Source: JANNNF01 sp040385825 (GTDB lineage: Bacteria > Pseudomonadota > Alphaproteobacteria > Rhodobacterales > Rhodobacteraceae). From it: a stretch of 64,000 nucleotides of DNA. The translations under genes and the position numbers were made by a program. Numbering within the stretch: the first letter of the stretch is position 1; every line of letters starts with the position of its first letter. The stretch lies in NCBI GenBank assembly GCA_040385825.1, contig JAZKGQ010000011.1:1-64000 (forward strand), in the 5' to 3' direction. Shown piece by piece: positions 47,972 to 57,901 of this stretch. The notes under the pieces are model-generated. The model was given only the letters and a program-made list of their open reading frames with translations. It made no database searches and had not been told where the DNA came from.

Positions 47972-49522
47972 ATGACCCTGTTCGCCAGCCCCTTGCCGGA
48001 TGTTGCCATCCGTGACCAGTCCATCACCGAGCGCCTGTTCGAGGGGCTTTCGGTCGACCCTGACCGGGTCATGATGATCGACGGCCCGACCGGGCGCGCC
48101 TTCACCGGGGCGGCGCTGATGGACGCCATCGCGCGGCTGGCGGGGGGGCTGACGGAACGGGGGTTCGGTCGCGGCCATGTGGTGGCGCTGATGGCGCCGA
48201 ACCTGCCGGAATATTGCGTGGTCTTTCACGGCGTCGTCTATGCGGGCGGCACCATCACCACGCTGAACCCCACCTACACCGCGCCGGAAGTAAAGTATCA
48301 GCTGAACGACGCCAAGGCGGAATTGCTGATCACCATTCCCGATTTTCTGCCGCAGGCGATGGCCGGGGCGCAGGGCACCGGGGTCAGGATGATCGCGGTG
48401 ATCGGCGGGGCCGAGGGTTTCGCCACCCTGGACGATCTGATGGGCGCGGCTTTGCCCGCACAGGTGCCGGTCGATCTGGACCGGGATGTGGCGGTGCTGC
48501 CCTATTCATCCGGCACCACGGGGTTGCCGAAGGGGGTGATGCTGTCGCACCGCAACCTTGTGGTGAACATCGACCAGACGCAGGGCGTGGCGGGGCTGGT
48601 ACGCGGCGAGGCCACGGTGGCCTTTCTGCCGTTCTTCCATATATACGGCATGAACACTTCGATGAACATGAACCTGGCCTGTGGGGTGACGCTGATCACC
48701 ATGCCGCGTTTCGATCTGGCGGGGTTTCTGGGCCATATGCAGACACACCGGGTGCGGATGGTGATGGCAGTGCCCCCGGTGGTGGTGGCGCTGACCAAGC
48801 ACCCGATGGTCGATGATTATGACCTGTCGGCCTTGAAGATCTTCCTGTCGGCGGCGGCCCCTCTGGGGGCGGAACTGTCGGATGCCTGCGCCGCCCGGTT
48901 GGGCGCGCGGACGGTGCAGGGCTACGGCATGACCGAACTTTCGCCGGTGTCGCATTTCGCAGGCGAGGGGTATTTCGTGTCAGGCTCGGCCGGGGTCACG
49001 GTGCCCAACACGGTCTGCAAAATTGTCGATGTGGAAACCGGGGCCTCGCTGGGTGTGGGGCAGGACGGCGAGCTGTGCATCAAGGGGCCGCAGGTGATGC
49101 TGGGCTATCTGAACAACCCCGAGGCCACGGCGCGCACGATTGATGCAGAGGGCTGGCTGCATACCGGGGATATAGCGGCCTTTGATGCGGACGGGCTGTT
49201 GTTCATCAAGGACCGGCTGAAAGAGCTGATCAAGGTCAAGGGCTTTCAGGTGGCCCCGGCGGAAGTGGAGGCCGTGTTGCAGACCCATCCGGGCGTGCTT
49301 GACGCCGCCGTGATCGGCGTGCCGGATGATGAGGCAGGCGAGGTGCCGATGGCCTTCGTGGTGCCGAAAGGTGAGGTGACGACAGCAGAGATCGCGGCGT
49401 TCCTGAAGGGGCACCTGTCCACCTACAAGCAGCCAAGGGAAATCCGGTTCATCGAGGCGGTGCCGAAATCGGCCAGCGGCAAGATCCTGCGGCGGGTTTT
49501 GAAGGGGCAGGTGGTGGGGTAG
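47972..49522 (+). CDS. AMP-dependent acyl-CoA ligase (4-coumarate-CoA ligase-like)
   Basis: ATG at 47972 (GGAGGAGACACCC upstream) gives 516 residues. It has P-loop YSSGTTGLPKGVMLSHRN, GYGMTELSPVSH, the hinge region IKDRLKELIKVKGFQV and the catalytic Lys in PKSASGKILRR. The layout matches 4-coumarate-CoA ligase and medium-chain acyl-CoA synthetases, forming acyl-AMP then acyl-CoA; which acid is used cannot be read. Two MITE-like repeats follow its stop. Confidence 0.92.
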   Translation: MTLFASPLPDVAIRDQSITERLFEGLSVDPDRVMMIDGPTGRAFTGAALMDAIARLAGGLTERGFGRGHVVALMAPNLPEYCVVFHGVVYAGGTITTLNPTYTAPEVKYQLNDAKAELLITIPDFLPQAMAGAQGTGVRMIAVIGGAEGFATLDDLMGAALPAQVPVDLDRDVAVLPYSSGTTGLPKGVMLSHRNLVVNIDQTQGVAGLVRGEATVAFLPFFHIYGMNTSMNMNLACGVTLITMPRFDLAGFLGHMQTHRVRMVMAVPPVVVALTKHPMVDDYDLSALKIFLSAAAPLGAELSDACAARLGARTVQGYGMTELSPVSHFAGEGYFVSGSAGVTVPNTVCKIVDVETGASLGVGQDGELCIKGPQVMLGYLNNPEATARTIDAEGWLHTGDIAAFDADGLLFIKDRLKELIKVKGFQVAPAEVEAVLQTHPGVLDAAVIGVPDDEAGEVPMAFVVPKGEVTTAEIAAFLKGHLSTYKQPREIRFIEAVPKSASGKILRRVLKGQVVG

Positions 49523-49530
49523 ATGTGGCT

Positions 49531-49676
49531 GCCCCCCACCCCCAGCCCCTCCCCACGAGGGGGAGGGGAGGCACCTTGGCCTGAAACGGGGGGCGTTTGT
49601 GGTGGTGTGGGGCGGTAGCACCCTTATCCACCCGCGGCCCCCTCCCCCCTTGTGGGGAGGGATGGGGTGGGGGGCC
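49531..49676. repeat. MITE-like element, copy 1
   Basis: A 144-bp unit whose ends are long imperfect inverted repeats (left 49532-49569, right 49636-49674): CCCCCCACCCCCAGCCCC...GGGGGAGGGG faces GGCCCCCTCCCC...GATGGGGTGGGGGG. A near-identical direct copy follows 77 bp later. It encodes no protein. It lies between convergent genes. Confidence 0.85.
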
Positions 49677-49751
49677 TGGTGCGACATGTGACGCATTGAG
49701 GATGCCCGCGAAGCGGGCGATTGCTGTGAACAGTGAAGACCGTTGCGATTG
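49677..49751. other. Spacer between the two MITE-like copies
   Basis: 75 bp containing a small hairpin GCCCGC-GAA-GCGGGC (about 49708-49722). No gene is visible. Confidence 0.6.
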
Positions 49752-49896
49752 CCCCCCCCACCCCCAGCCCCTCCCCACGAGGGGGAGGGGAGGCACCTTG
49801 GCTTGAAACGTGGGGCGTTTGCGGCGGTGTGGGACGGTAGCGCCCTTGTCCAACTGCGGCCCCCTCCCCCCTTGTGGGGAGGGATGGGGTGGGGGT
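49752..49896. repeat. MITE-like element, copy 2
   Basis: Same orientation and layout as copy 1 (left arm 49753-49791, right arm 49859-49896), with a longer C-run at the left end and scattered substitutions in the central part. It ends 8 bp before the stop of the minus-strand permease gene. Confidence 0.85.
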
Positions 49897-49904
49897 CCGT
49901 GCTG

Positions 49905-51380
49905 TCAGTGATCGGCGACCATGGCGGTGGCCTTTGCGTCCTCGGCCGAGCCTTTCGCGCCGTTGAACAGCACGTTCAGCACCACGGCGGCGATGGTGGC
50001 GAGCAGGATGCCGCTCTCGATCAGCGGGTGCAGGTCATGCGGCATCCACTGTTTGAAGTTGGGCGCGATCAACGGGATCATGCCAAAGCCAAGCGACACC
50101 GCGACGACGAACAGGTTGTTGCGGTTGCCCGCAAAATCGACAGCCGACAGGATGCGGATGCCGGTCGCGGCCACCATGCCGAACATCACCAGCCCCGCGC
50201 CGCCAAGGACCGACAAAGGCAGCGCCTCGACCAGCGCGCCCATCTTGGGCATCAGGCCCAGCACGATCAGGATGACCCCGCCCGCCACGCAGACATAGCG
50301 CGACTTGATGCCGGTGACGCCGACAAGGCCGACATTCTGGCTGAACGACGTGTAGGGGAAAGTGTTGAAAATCCCGCCGATCAGGGTTCCCAGCCCATCG
50401 GTGCGCAAGCCCGCCGACAGCATCGGGCGGGTGATCTTGCGCCCGGTGATGTCGCCAAGCGCCAGGAACATGCCGGTGCTCTCGATCATCACCACCACCA
50501 TCACCAGCGTCATGGTGACGATCATCACCGGATCAAACGTCGGCGTGCCAAAGCGGAAGGGCGTGATCAGGCCGAACCAGGCAGCCTCGCCCACCTTGTC
50601 AAACCCCATCTTGCCCAGGACGGTGGCAAGCACACCGCCGATCACGATGCCCAAGAGGACCGAGATATTGGCGACAAAGCCTTTGCCAAAGCGGGCGATG
50701 GCCAGGATGGCCAGCAGGACGATGGCCGATATGGCGATATTGCCCAAGGGCGCATAGGCGGGGTTCGGGGTCTTGGCGGCAAGGGCAAGGCCCGGCGGCA
50801 CCTCGGGGATCGCGGCGCCTGTGGCGGCAAGGTCGGTCACGGCCTTCAGCCAGTCGGCATGGGCGGGGTCGATGATCATTGGCGCGGTCGGGCCGACGGG
50901 ATTGCCGAAGATCCAGTTGATGCCAATGCGCATCAGCGACACGCCGATCACAAGGATGATGGTGCCGGTGACGACGGGCGGAAAGAAGCGCAGCATCCGG
51001 CTGACCAGAGGCGCGATCAGGATGGAAATGATCCCGGCCGCGATGATCGCGCCAAAGATGGCGCGGGCGCCTTCGGCCCCCGGCGTGGCTGTGCCGATGG
51101 CCACCATCGGGCCGACCGAGGCGAAGGTCACGCCCATCATCACCGGCAGTTTGATGCCGAACCACTGGGTCGCGCCAAGCGACTGGATCAGGGTGGCGAC
51201 CCCGCAGGCAAACAGGTCTGCCGAGATCAGGAACGCCACATCGGCGGGGTCCAGTTTCAGCGCGCGGCCCACGATCAGCGGCACCGCAATCGCCCCCGCA
51301 TACATCACCAGCACATGTTGCAGGCCAAGGGCCGCCAGCTTGGGCGGGGGGAGGATTTCATCTACCGGGTGGGTCGTCAT
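49905..51380 (-). CDS. NCS2-family purine permease (urate/xanthine type)
   Basis: A 491-residue membrane protein with about 12-14 hydrophobic helices. NCS2 signature features are present: QHVLVMYAGAIAVPLIVG near the start, MESTG-like VMIESTGMFLALGDITGR (substrate-binding Glu) and FSQNVGLVGVTGIKSR (the QN-G-x-TG-x-SR motif). It should import xanthine or urate with cations. Downstream of allA on the minus strand, it is the importer of this purine-degradation operon. Confidence 0.92.
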   Translation of the reverse strand: MTTHPVDEILPPPKLAALGLQHVLVMYAGAIAVPLIVGRALKLDPADVAFLISADLFACGVATLIQSLGATQWFGIKLPVMMGVTFASVGPMVAIGTATPGAEGARAIFGAIIAAGIISILIAPLVSRMLRFFPPVVTGTIILVIGVSLMRIGINWIFGNPVGPTAPMIIDPAHADWLKAVTDLAATGAAIPEVPPGLALAAKTPNPAYAPLGNIAISAIVLLAILAIARFGKGFVANISVLLGIVIGGVLATVLGKMGFDKVGEAAWFGLITPFRFGTPTFDPVMIVTMTLVMVVVMIESTGMFLALGDITGRKITRPMLSAGLRTDGLGTLIGGIFNTFPYTSFSQNVGLVGVTGIKSRYVCVAGGVILIVLGLMPKMGALVEALPLSVLGGAGLVMFGMVAATGIRILSAVDFAGNRNNLFVVAVSLGFGMIPLIAPNFKQWMPHDLHPLIESGILLATIAAVVLNVLFNGAKGSAEDAKATAMVADH

Positions 51381-51415
51381 GGGGTTCCTTTCCCGCGGGT
51401 GTGGGGGCGGTCTGG

Positions 51416-51889
51416 TCAGGGGGCGAGGACAATCCAGGGCTGGTCGTAGCGGTATTCTTCAAGGTTCGGCGTCGGACCGATGCGGTCCACCACCGCAAAC
51501 AGGCCGGGGGCGGCCAGCGGCGTCAAGACGCCGTGCCATGTGCCGCGATGCAGGTTCACGCCTTGCGCACCGTTTGTCAGGAATGCCTGCGGGGTTGCCT
51601 GTGTGTTGAGCGCCACGATGATCAGGAACGGATGCTGGTGCATGGGGATAAAGGCCTGACTGCCGTCGGGGTGCCGCTCGATCAGGTCGAAGGCATAGGG
51701 CAGGGCGCGAGGGTCGGCGTTGAAGATGGAGATGCCGGGGCGGGCGGTGCCGAAGTCCAGTGCGGCGCGGTCGTGGTGGCGTTGGCAGAGGCCCGCGTTG
51801 ATCAGGCGGTGGTCGCCGGTGGCGTCCAGCACATCGCCAAAGGGGGCGAAGGTCTGGGCCGTGAGGGGGAGGGGGATCAGGCTGCGCAT
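51416..51889 (-). CDS. allA: Ureidoglycolate lyase
   Basis: It cleaves ureidoglycolate to glyoxylate and urea, the last step of the allantoin path. The 157-residue protein has MRSLIPLPLTAQTFAPFGDV, FIPMHQHPFLIIVALN (metal-site His residues) and GVNLHRGTWHGVL, all AllA landmarks. Its start region is part of a tandem duplication that extends to the allE end. Confidence 0.93.
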   Translation of the reverse strand: MRSLIPLPLTAQTFAPFGDVLDATGDHRLINAGLCQRHHDRAALDFGTARPGISIFNADPRALPYAFDLIERHPDGSQAFIPMHQHPFLIIVALNTQATPQAFLTNGAQGVNLHRGTWHGVLTPLAAPGLFAVVDRIGPTPNLEEYRYDQPWIVLAP

Positions 51890-52092
51890 GGTGCCCCTTG
51901 GGCTGCGGGCGGACTGGGGGTTTCACACCCCCAGACCCCCGTGGGATATTTGGGAACAGATGATGTCAGGGGCGGGGTGGAGAGCGGAGTGGTCTTGCGC
52001 ATGGTGGCCCCTTGGCTGCGGTTGGAACCGGATGGTTTCATACCCCCCCAGCCGATCGGCTATCGCTGTGGGATGGTTGGGAACAGAAAATG

Positions 52093-52108
<16 letters not shown>
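51883..52108. repeat. Imperfect tandem duplication in the allA-allE gap
   Basis: About 110 bp beginning TGCGCATGGTG is repeated once: copy 1 at about 51883-51993, copy 2 at about 51996-52108. Shared blocks include GCGCATGGTG(G)CCCCTTGG, GGTTTCA(C/T)ACCCCC, GTGGGAT(A/G)(T/G)TTGGGAACAGA and ATGTCAGGGGCG. Copy 1 holds the allA start codon and a family C motif (inverse, 51938-51958); copy 2 runs into the 3' end of allE. Confidence 0.75.
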
Positions 52109-52929
<821 letters not shown>

Positions 52930-52950
52930 AGGGTTTCCTTGTGGCGGTAG

Positions 52951-52970
52951 GATGGGCAATTCTGCCCATC
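52951..52970. repeat. Short palindrome, family B, copy 4
   Basis: GATGGGCA-ATTC-TGCCCATC is a compact 8-bp-stem hairpin between the puuE-uraD fusion gene and allE (both minus). It has no T-run, so it may be an RNA processing or stabilising element. Confidence 0.7.
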
Positions 52971-52994
52971 CGAAGATCGCAAGAGGCGCGAAGG

Positions 52995-54407
52995 TTAGGG
53001 CAGCAGGTCTGCCAGCCGCAGGGCGGCGATGCGTTCCACCTGCGCGCAGGCGGTGGCGCATTCGGTGGCGGTGTCATTGGCGATGCGGGTCTGGAAGGCG
53101 GCGAGTATTGCCGCCTTGGTGTTGTCGCGCACCGCGATGATGAAGGGGAAGCCGTGTTTGGTGGTATAGGCCTGGTTCAGCGTCTGGAACTGGCTGCGCT
53201 CGTCATCGGTCAGGCTGTCCAAAGCGGCGCTGGATTGTTCGGCGGCGCTTTCGGGCGTCAGGCGCTTGGCGGCGGCAAGTTTGCCCGCAAGGTCGGGGTG
53301 GGCGGTCAGCACGCCCATGCGTTCCTGCGGCGACGCCGTGCGGAAGATGCGGCACAGGGCGTTGTGCAACCCCACGGCGCTGTCATGCGCGGGGCCAAGT
53401 TCCAGCGCATGGGCGCGGGCGGCGATCCAGGGGGAGTGTTCAAAGATGCTGCCATAACTCGCCACGAACGGGTCCAGCGGCATCTGCGACGGGCGGGCAT
53501 GGCGTTTGTGCGGGTGGGTCTTGGCCCAGTGTTCCGCGATTTGCCCACGGGTGGCGAACCACACGCCATCATGCGACGCGGCATGGTCGAGAAAGCGGAT
53601 CAGCCCGGCAATCTTGCCGGGGCGGCCGATGAGGCGGCAATGCAGGCCGATCGAGAACATCTTTGGCGCGGTGTCGCCCTCGGCATAGAGCGTGTCGAAC
53701 GTGTCGCGCAGATAGGTGAAGAACTGTTCGCCATCGGTATAGCCGGGGGCGGTGGCAAAGCGCATGTCGTTGGCTTCCAGCGTATAGGGGATCACCAGCT
53801 GGTCGCGGGGGCCGACCTCGCGCCAATAGGGCAGGTCGTCGTCGTAGGTGTCGGATATCCAGTCGAAGGCCCCGGTCTGGGCCGTCAACTCCACCGTGTT
53901 CAACGAACAGCGCCCGGTGTACCAGCCGCGCGGCGGGTCGCCCACCACCTCGGCATGCAGGCGGATGGCCTCGGCGATCTGGGCGCGTTCCTCCTCGACG
54001 CCCATGTCGCGGTGATCGACCCATTTCAGCCCGTGCGAGGCAATCTCCCACCCCGCCGATTTCATTGCGGCGACTTGCTCGGGATTGCGGGCAAGGGCGG
54101 TGGCCACCCCGTAGATGGTAACCGGCAGGGCGCGGCCGGTGAACAGGCGGTGCAGCCGCCAGAACCCGGCGCGCGCGCCGTAGTCATAGAGGGATTCCAT
54201 GTTCCAGTGCCGCTGCCCCGGCCACGGCGCGGCCCCGGCGATGTCGGACAGGAACGCCTCGGACCCACCGTCGCCGTGCAGGATGTTGTTCTCGCCACCT
54301 TCCTCATAGTTCAGCACCAGGGAAATGGCGATCTTTGCCCCGCCCGGCCATTGCGCATCGGGGGGCGTCGGGCCATGGCCACGGAAATCACGGGGATAGC
54401 GGTGCAA
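52995..54407 (-). CDS. Bifunctional allantoinase (PuuE) - OHCU decarboxylase (UraD) fusion
   Basis: This 470-residue protein joins two enzymes. Residues about 1-305 form a polysaccharide-deacetylase-like PuuE allantoinase (ISLVLNYEEGGENNILHGDG; EIASHGLKWVDHRDM; MFSIGLHCRLIGRPGKI). Residues about 310-470 form an OHCU decarboxylase (LTPESAAEQSSAALDSL; TTKHGFPFIIAVRDNT). The fused protein would decarboxylate OHCU to (S)-allantoin and then open the ring to allantoate, two consecutive steps. It is the first gene of the minus-strand purine operon, with uraH divergent. Confidence 0.93.
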   Translation of the reverse strand: MHRYPRDFRGHGPTPPDAQWPGGAKIAISLVLNYEEGGENNILHGDGGSEAFLSDIAGAAPWPGQRHWNMESLYDYGARAGFWRLHRLFTGRALPVTIYGVATALARNPEQVAAMKSAGWEIASHGLKWVDHRDMGVEEERAQIAEAIRLHAEVVGDPPRGWYTGRCSLNTVELTAQTGAFDWISDTYDDDLPYWREVGPRDQLVIPYTLEANDMRFATAPGYTDGEQFFTYLRDTFDTLYAEGDTAPKMFSIGLHCRLIGRPGKIAGLIRFLDHAASHDGVWFATRGQIAEHWAKTHPHKRHARPSQMPLDPFVASYGSIFEHSPWIAARAHALELGPAHDSAVGLHNALCRIFRTASPQERMGVLTAHPDLAGKLAAAKRLTPESAAEQSSAALDSLTDDERSQFQTLNQAYTTKHGFPFIIAVRDNTKAAILAAFQTRIANDTATECATACAQVERIAALRLADLLP

Positions 54408-54561
54408 GGGATGCTCCTTTGGCGGCAGGCATCTTCACATTAGGATGGAAGACGGGCAGAGTTTTTCAAATTATCCGCGAAAGACTTGCATGGCGCGCGG
54501 GGTGTCGCAAGCTTTGGCAAATCGTGGCTAACTGCCTGCGACAACGACAAGGGGGAAACCG

Positions 54562-54933
54562 ATGGGAACGGGCCGGGTGACGACGCATGTGCTGGACACA
54601 GCACGGGGCAAGCCTGCGGCGGGGGTGGGCATCACGCTGTACCGGGTCAGCGGCAACAGCCACACGAAAATCGCCGAGACGGTGACGAACGCCGACGGGC
54701 GCACCGATGCGCCGATGCTGACGGGCGCGGCGCTGACGGTGGGATATTACGAGCTGATCTTTGATGCGGGCGATTATCTGCGCCGCACGGGACAGGCGGA
54801 GGGGCAGGGGGGGGGCGAAGTGCTGTTTCTGGACCAGATTCCCATCCGCTTTGGCGTGCCCGATGCCGACCAGCACTATCACGTTCCGTTGTTGATCAGC
54901 CCATTCGCCTATTCCACCTATCGCGGCAGTTGA
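54562..54933 (+). CDS. uraH: 5-hydroxyisourate hydrolase (transthyretin-like)
   Basis: It converts 5-hydroxyisourate to OHCU, the step before the UraD half of the divergent fusion. The 123-residue protein has VTTHVLDTARGKPAAG near the start, QHYHVPLLISPFAYSTYRGS at the end (the YRGS signature), and the His/Arg catalytic pattern of transthyretin-like hydrolases. The 154-bp divergent gap to the fusion gene holds a CTTGC...GCAAG inverted repeat (54485-54511) that could be a shared operator, with no regulator gene nearby. Confidence 0.95.
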   Translation: MGTGRVTTHVLDTARGKPAAGVGITLYRVSGNSHTKIAETVTNADGRTDAPMLTGAALTVGYYELIFDAGDYLRRTGQAEGQGGGEVLFLDQIPIRFGVPDADQHYHVPLLISPFAYSTYRGS

Positions 54934-55002
54934 AACCCGCCTTGCGGGAGGGGGCTGACCTGTGGTTTGTGACGGGGCAATTCGACCTTTCAAGGAGCCT
55001 GC

Positions 55003-56529
55003 ATGATGTCCCGCATTTCCGCCTTTGCCGCTGCCCCTGTTTTTGTCCTGCTGATGGGCGGTGTTGCCCATGCGGCGCTGACCGCCGATCAGGTCTGGGC
55101 CGGCTGGAAGGATGCCGCCACCAGCGCGGGCCTGTCGGTGACCGCCGCGACCGAAGTGTCGGATGGCGGGGTGCTGACGCTGAACGGGGTGACGGTTTCG
55201 GGCACCGGCGGTGCTGTCACGATTTCGGACATGACCCTGACCGAGGAAAGCGACGGCAGCGTCACCGTGGAACCCGCGTCCGAGATCAAGCTGGACCTGT
55301 CCGGCACAGGCGGCAGCGGCACGGGGCTGGTCACCTCCGAGGCGCTGGTTGTGTCGGTGTCCGAAGGTGAGGCGGGGCTGGATTACGGCTTTGCCGCCGA
55401 TGCGCTGAAACTGGCGTTCGACAGCAGCGGCCCGGCGGCGATTGCGCCCGCCGAAGGCACCGTGGCCGAACCCGCGACGGCAGGCGGCACGCTGTCGTTC
55501 ACCGCGCTGGAGGGGGGCTTTGTCGGCGCTGCGGGCGACAACAGCATGGTGTCGATCAGCCTTGCCGCCGATCTGCTGGCCTATGACATTCGCAATGCCG
55601 ACCCAGGCGCCCAGATGAAAACCGCCCAGACCAGCTCGATGGAGGATCTGGTCGCCGAGATCGACCTGACCCTGCCCAAGACGCTGGCCCTGTCGGCCCT
55701 GACCAGTGCGGCGGCATTTTCGACCGCGCTGTCCGAAGGCATGGCGCTGGAGGCGACGTTCGAGCAGGGGGCAACCAAGGGCACCAGCCTGGATGAAAAC
55801 CCGTTCTTCCCGCTGGACATGGCCTATGTCGGTGCGCCCGGCAAAACCACGCTTCGCATGGATGCCGCGGCGGTGGTGATCGATTCCGAAGGCGAAGGGA
55901 TGGAGATGACCCTGAAATCCGCCATGATCCCCGCGCCGCAGGTGACGTTGAAAACCGGGGCGCTGGCGGTCGGCCTGACCATGCCGCTGATGGCGGGGCA
56001 GGCTGCGGGCGATTATCGCCTGTTGGTCAACCTTGCCGATGTGGTGCTGGGCGAAGAGGCCTGGGCGCTGTTCGACGCAGGCAAGGTGCTGCCGCGCGAT
56101 CCGGCGCAGTTGGACCTGGATCTGGGCGGCAAGATCAAGATGGACGTGCTGGCGCTTGCCGCCGCACAAGAGGGTGGCATGACCGAAGTGACCCCGCCCG
56201 AACCGCAGAGCTTTGACATTCGCGCCCTGTCCCTGTCGGTGGCGGGGGCGGTGCTGACCGGGGCGGGGGCCTTCACCTTTGACAATTCCGCCGTGGCCAC
56301 GGGCGGCGCGCCGGTGCCGGTCGGCAAGGGCGAGGTTGCACTGACCGGCGGCAACGCCCTGATCGACGGGTTGATCAAGACCGGCCTGATGACCGAAGAA
56401 AACGCAGGCGGGTTGCGCATGATGATTGGCGCCTTCGCCACAGCGGGGGCAGAGCCTGACAGCCTGACCTCGACCATCGAAGCCAAGGCCGATGGCCAGA
56501 TTCTGGTCAACGGTCAGCGCGTCCAGTAA
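55003..56529 (+). CDS. DUF2125-family secreted protein
   Basis: The 508-residue protein has a signal peptide (about 24 residues ending AHA) and then a long beta-rich region with many Thr/Ser/Gly and little lysine, matching DUF2125, a family common in Rhodobacteraceae with unknown function. AAGGAG lies 5 nt before the ATG at 55003; a second ATG at 55006 is equally possible. The genes on both sides are metabolically unrelated. Confidence 0.85.
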   Translation: MMSRISAFAAAPVFVLLMGGVAHAALTADQVWAGWKDAATSAGLSVTAATEVSDGGVLTLNGVTVSGTGGAVTISDMTLTEESDGSVTVEPASEIKLDLSGTGGSGTGLVTSEALVVSVSEGEAGLDYGFAADALKLAFDSSGPAAIAPAEGTVAEPATAGGTLSFTALEGGFVGAAGDNSMVSISLAADLLAYDIRNADPGAQMKTAQTSSMEDLVAEIDLTLPKTLALSALTSAAAFSTALSEGMALEATFEQGATKGTSLDENPFFPLDMAYVGAPGKTTLRMDAAAVVIDSEGEGMEMTLKSAMIPAPQVTLKTGALAVGLTMPLMAGQAAGDYRLLVNLADVVLGEEAWALFDAGKVLPRDPAQLDLDLGGKIKMDVLALAAAQEGGMTEVTPPEPQSFDIRALSLSVAGAVLTGAGAFTFDNSAVATGGAPVPVGKGEVALTGGNALIDGLIKTGLMTEENAGGLRMMIGAFATAGAEPDSLTSTIEAKADGQILVNGQRVQ

Positions 56530-56574
56530 CCGCAGCCCCCCCGCCGGTCCGGTGGATCGGCGGGGGGCAGGCCG

Positions 56575-57834
56575 TCAGGGCCGGATGGTGCCGTCGCCGG
56601 TGACCAGATACTTGAAGCTGGTCAGTTGTTCTGCCCCGACCGGCCCGCGCGCGTGCATCTTGCCGGTGGCGATGCCGATTTCCGCGCCCATGCCAAACTC
56701 GCCGCCATCGGCAAACTGCGTGCTGGCGTTGCGCATCAGGATCGCCGAATCCAGCCGCTGCATGAACTTGGCCGCCGTCTCGTCATTCTCGGTCAGGATG
56801 CTTTCGGTGTGGTTGCTGCCATACTTGCGGATATGCGCAATCGCCGCATCCACCCCGTCCACCAGCTTGGCCGCGATGATCATGTCCAGAAACTCGTGCC
56901 CGAAATCCTCGGGTTTGGCCTGCACGGTGCCCGGCACTTTCAGCAATTCGCCCTCGGTGCGCACTTCGACCCCGGCGCGGAGCAGATCCTCGATCAGCAC
57001 AGCGCCATGCTTGGTATAAAACTGCCAGTCGATCAGCAGGCATTCCGCCGACCCGCAGACCCCGGTGCGCCGCGTCTTGGCGTTCAGCACCACCCGGCGC
57101 GCCTTTTCCAGATCGGCGTCACGGTCGGCATAGACGTGGCAGATGCCCTCCAGATGCGCGAACACCGGCACCCGCGCCTCGCGCTGCACAAGGCCTACCA
57201 GCCCGCGGCCCCCCCGCGGCACGATCACGTCGATATAGTCGACCGCCCGCAGCATGTCGGTCACCGCAGACCGATCCCGCGTCGGCACCAGTTGGATCGC
57301 AGCCTCGGGCAGCCGCGCCTCGCGCAAGCCGCGCAGCATGCAATCGTGAATCGCCGCCGACGAATGAAAGCTTTCCGACCCGCCGCGCAGGATCACCGCA
57401 TTGCCCGCCTTCAGGCACAGCGCGCCTGCATCGGCGGTCACATTGGGGCGGGATTCGTAGATCACCCCCACCACGCCCAGGGGGGTGGACACCCGCTGAA
57501 TATGCAGCCCGTTCGGCCGGTCCCATTCCGCCAGCACGCGGCCCACCGGATCGGGCTGTTCGGCCACCATGCGCAGGCTGTCGACAATGCCGCGGATGCG
57601 GGTTTCGTTCAGCACCAGCCGGTCGATCATCGCGGGGCTCAGCCCCTTTTCCTCGGCATGGGCGATGTCGAGATAATTGGCATCCTCGATGGCCTGCCGA
57701 CCGTCCCAGACAAACTGCGCGGCGGAAATCAGCGCCGCATATTTGCGTTCCTGACTGGCATAGGCCAGTTCCGCCGCCGCCGCCCGCGCCGCAAGCCCCA
57801 TCTGCAGCATCAGATCAGAGATTTGCCCGTCCAT
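56575..57834 (-). CDS. proA: Gamma-glutamyl phosphate reductase
   Basis: Second enzyme of proline synthesis, reducing gamma-glutamyl phosphate to glutamate semialdehyde with NADPH. I chose ATG at 57834 (419 residues); an upstream GTG at 57852 has no good Shine-Dalgarno. It has an aldehyde-dehydrogenase-like fold with GVVGVIYESRPNVTADAGAL, NAKTRRTGVCGSAECLL (catalytic Cys) and ADGGEFGMGAEIGIATGK. It lies downstream of proB in the obgE-proB-proA operon. Confidence 0.96.
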   Translation of the reverse strand: MDGQISDLMLQMGLAARAAAAELAYASQERKYAALISAAQFVWDGRQAIEDANYLDIAHAEEKGLSPAMIDRLVLNETRIRGIVDSLRMVAEQPDPVGRVLAEWDRPNGLHIQRVSTPLGVVGVIYESRPNVTADAGALCLKAGNAVILRGGSESFHSSAAIHDCMLRGLREARLPEAAIQLVPTRDRSAVTDMLRAVDYIDVIVPRGGRGLVGLVQREARVPVFAHLEGICHVYADRDADLEKARRVVLNAKTRRTGVCGSAECLLIDWQFYTKHGAVLIEDLLRAGVEVRTEGELLKVPGTVQAKPEDFGHEFLDMIIAAKLVDGVDAAIAHIRKYGSNHTESILTENDETAAKFMQRLDSAILMRNASTQFADGGEFGMGAEIGIATGKMHARGPVGAEQLTSFKYLVTGDGTIRP

Positions 57835-57847
57835 CGCCTCTACCCCA

Positions 57848-57893
57848 TTCACATTGGCGCAAATATCTCGGGGGTGCGGGGGCTGGCCCCCGC
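57848..57893. repeat. Family C intergenic element, copy 4
   Basis: TTCACATTGGCGCAAATATC (57848-57867) with GGGGG and a perfect GCGGGGGC-TG-GCCCCCGC hairpin (57876-57893) fills the proB-proA gap. On the transcribed minus strand the hairpin comes first, then ATATTTGCGCCAATGTGAA. Confidence 0.75.
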
Positions 57894-57901
57894 TTCCGCC
57901 C

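Noticed and set aside
49523..49904. A CRISPR array suggested by repeated blocks
   Set aside because: Only two 144-145 bp copies with internal inverted repeats, no short regular repeats or spacers, no cas genes.
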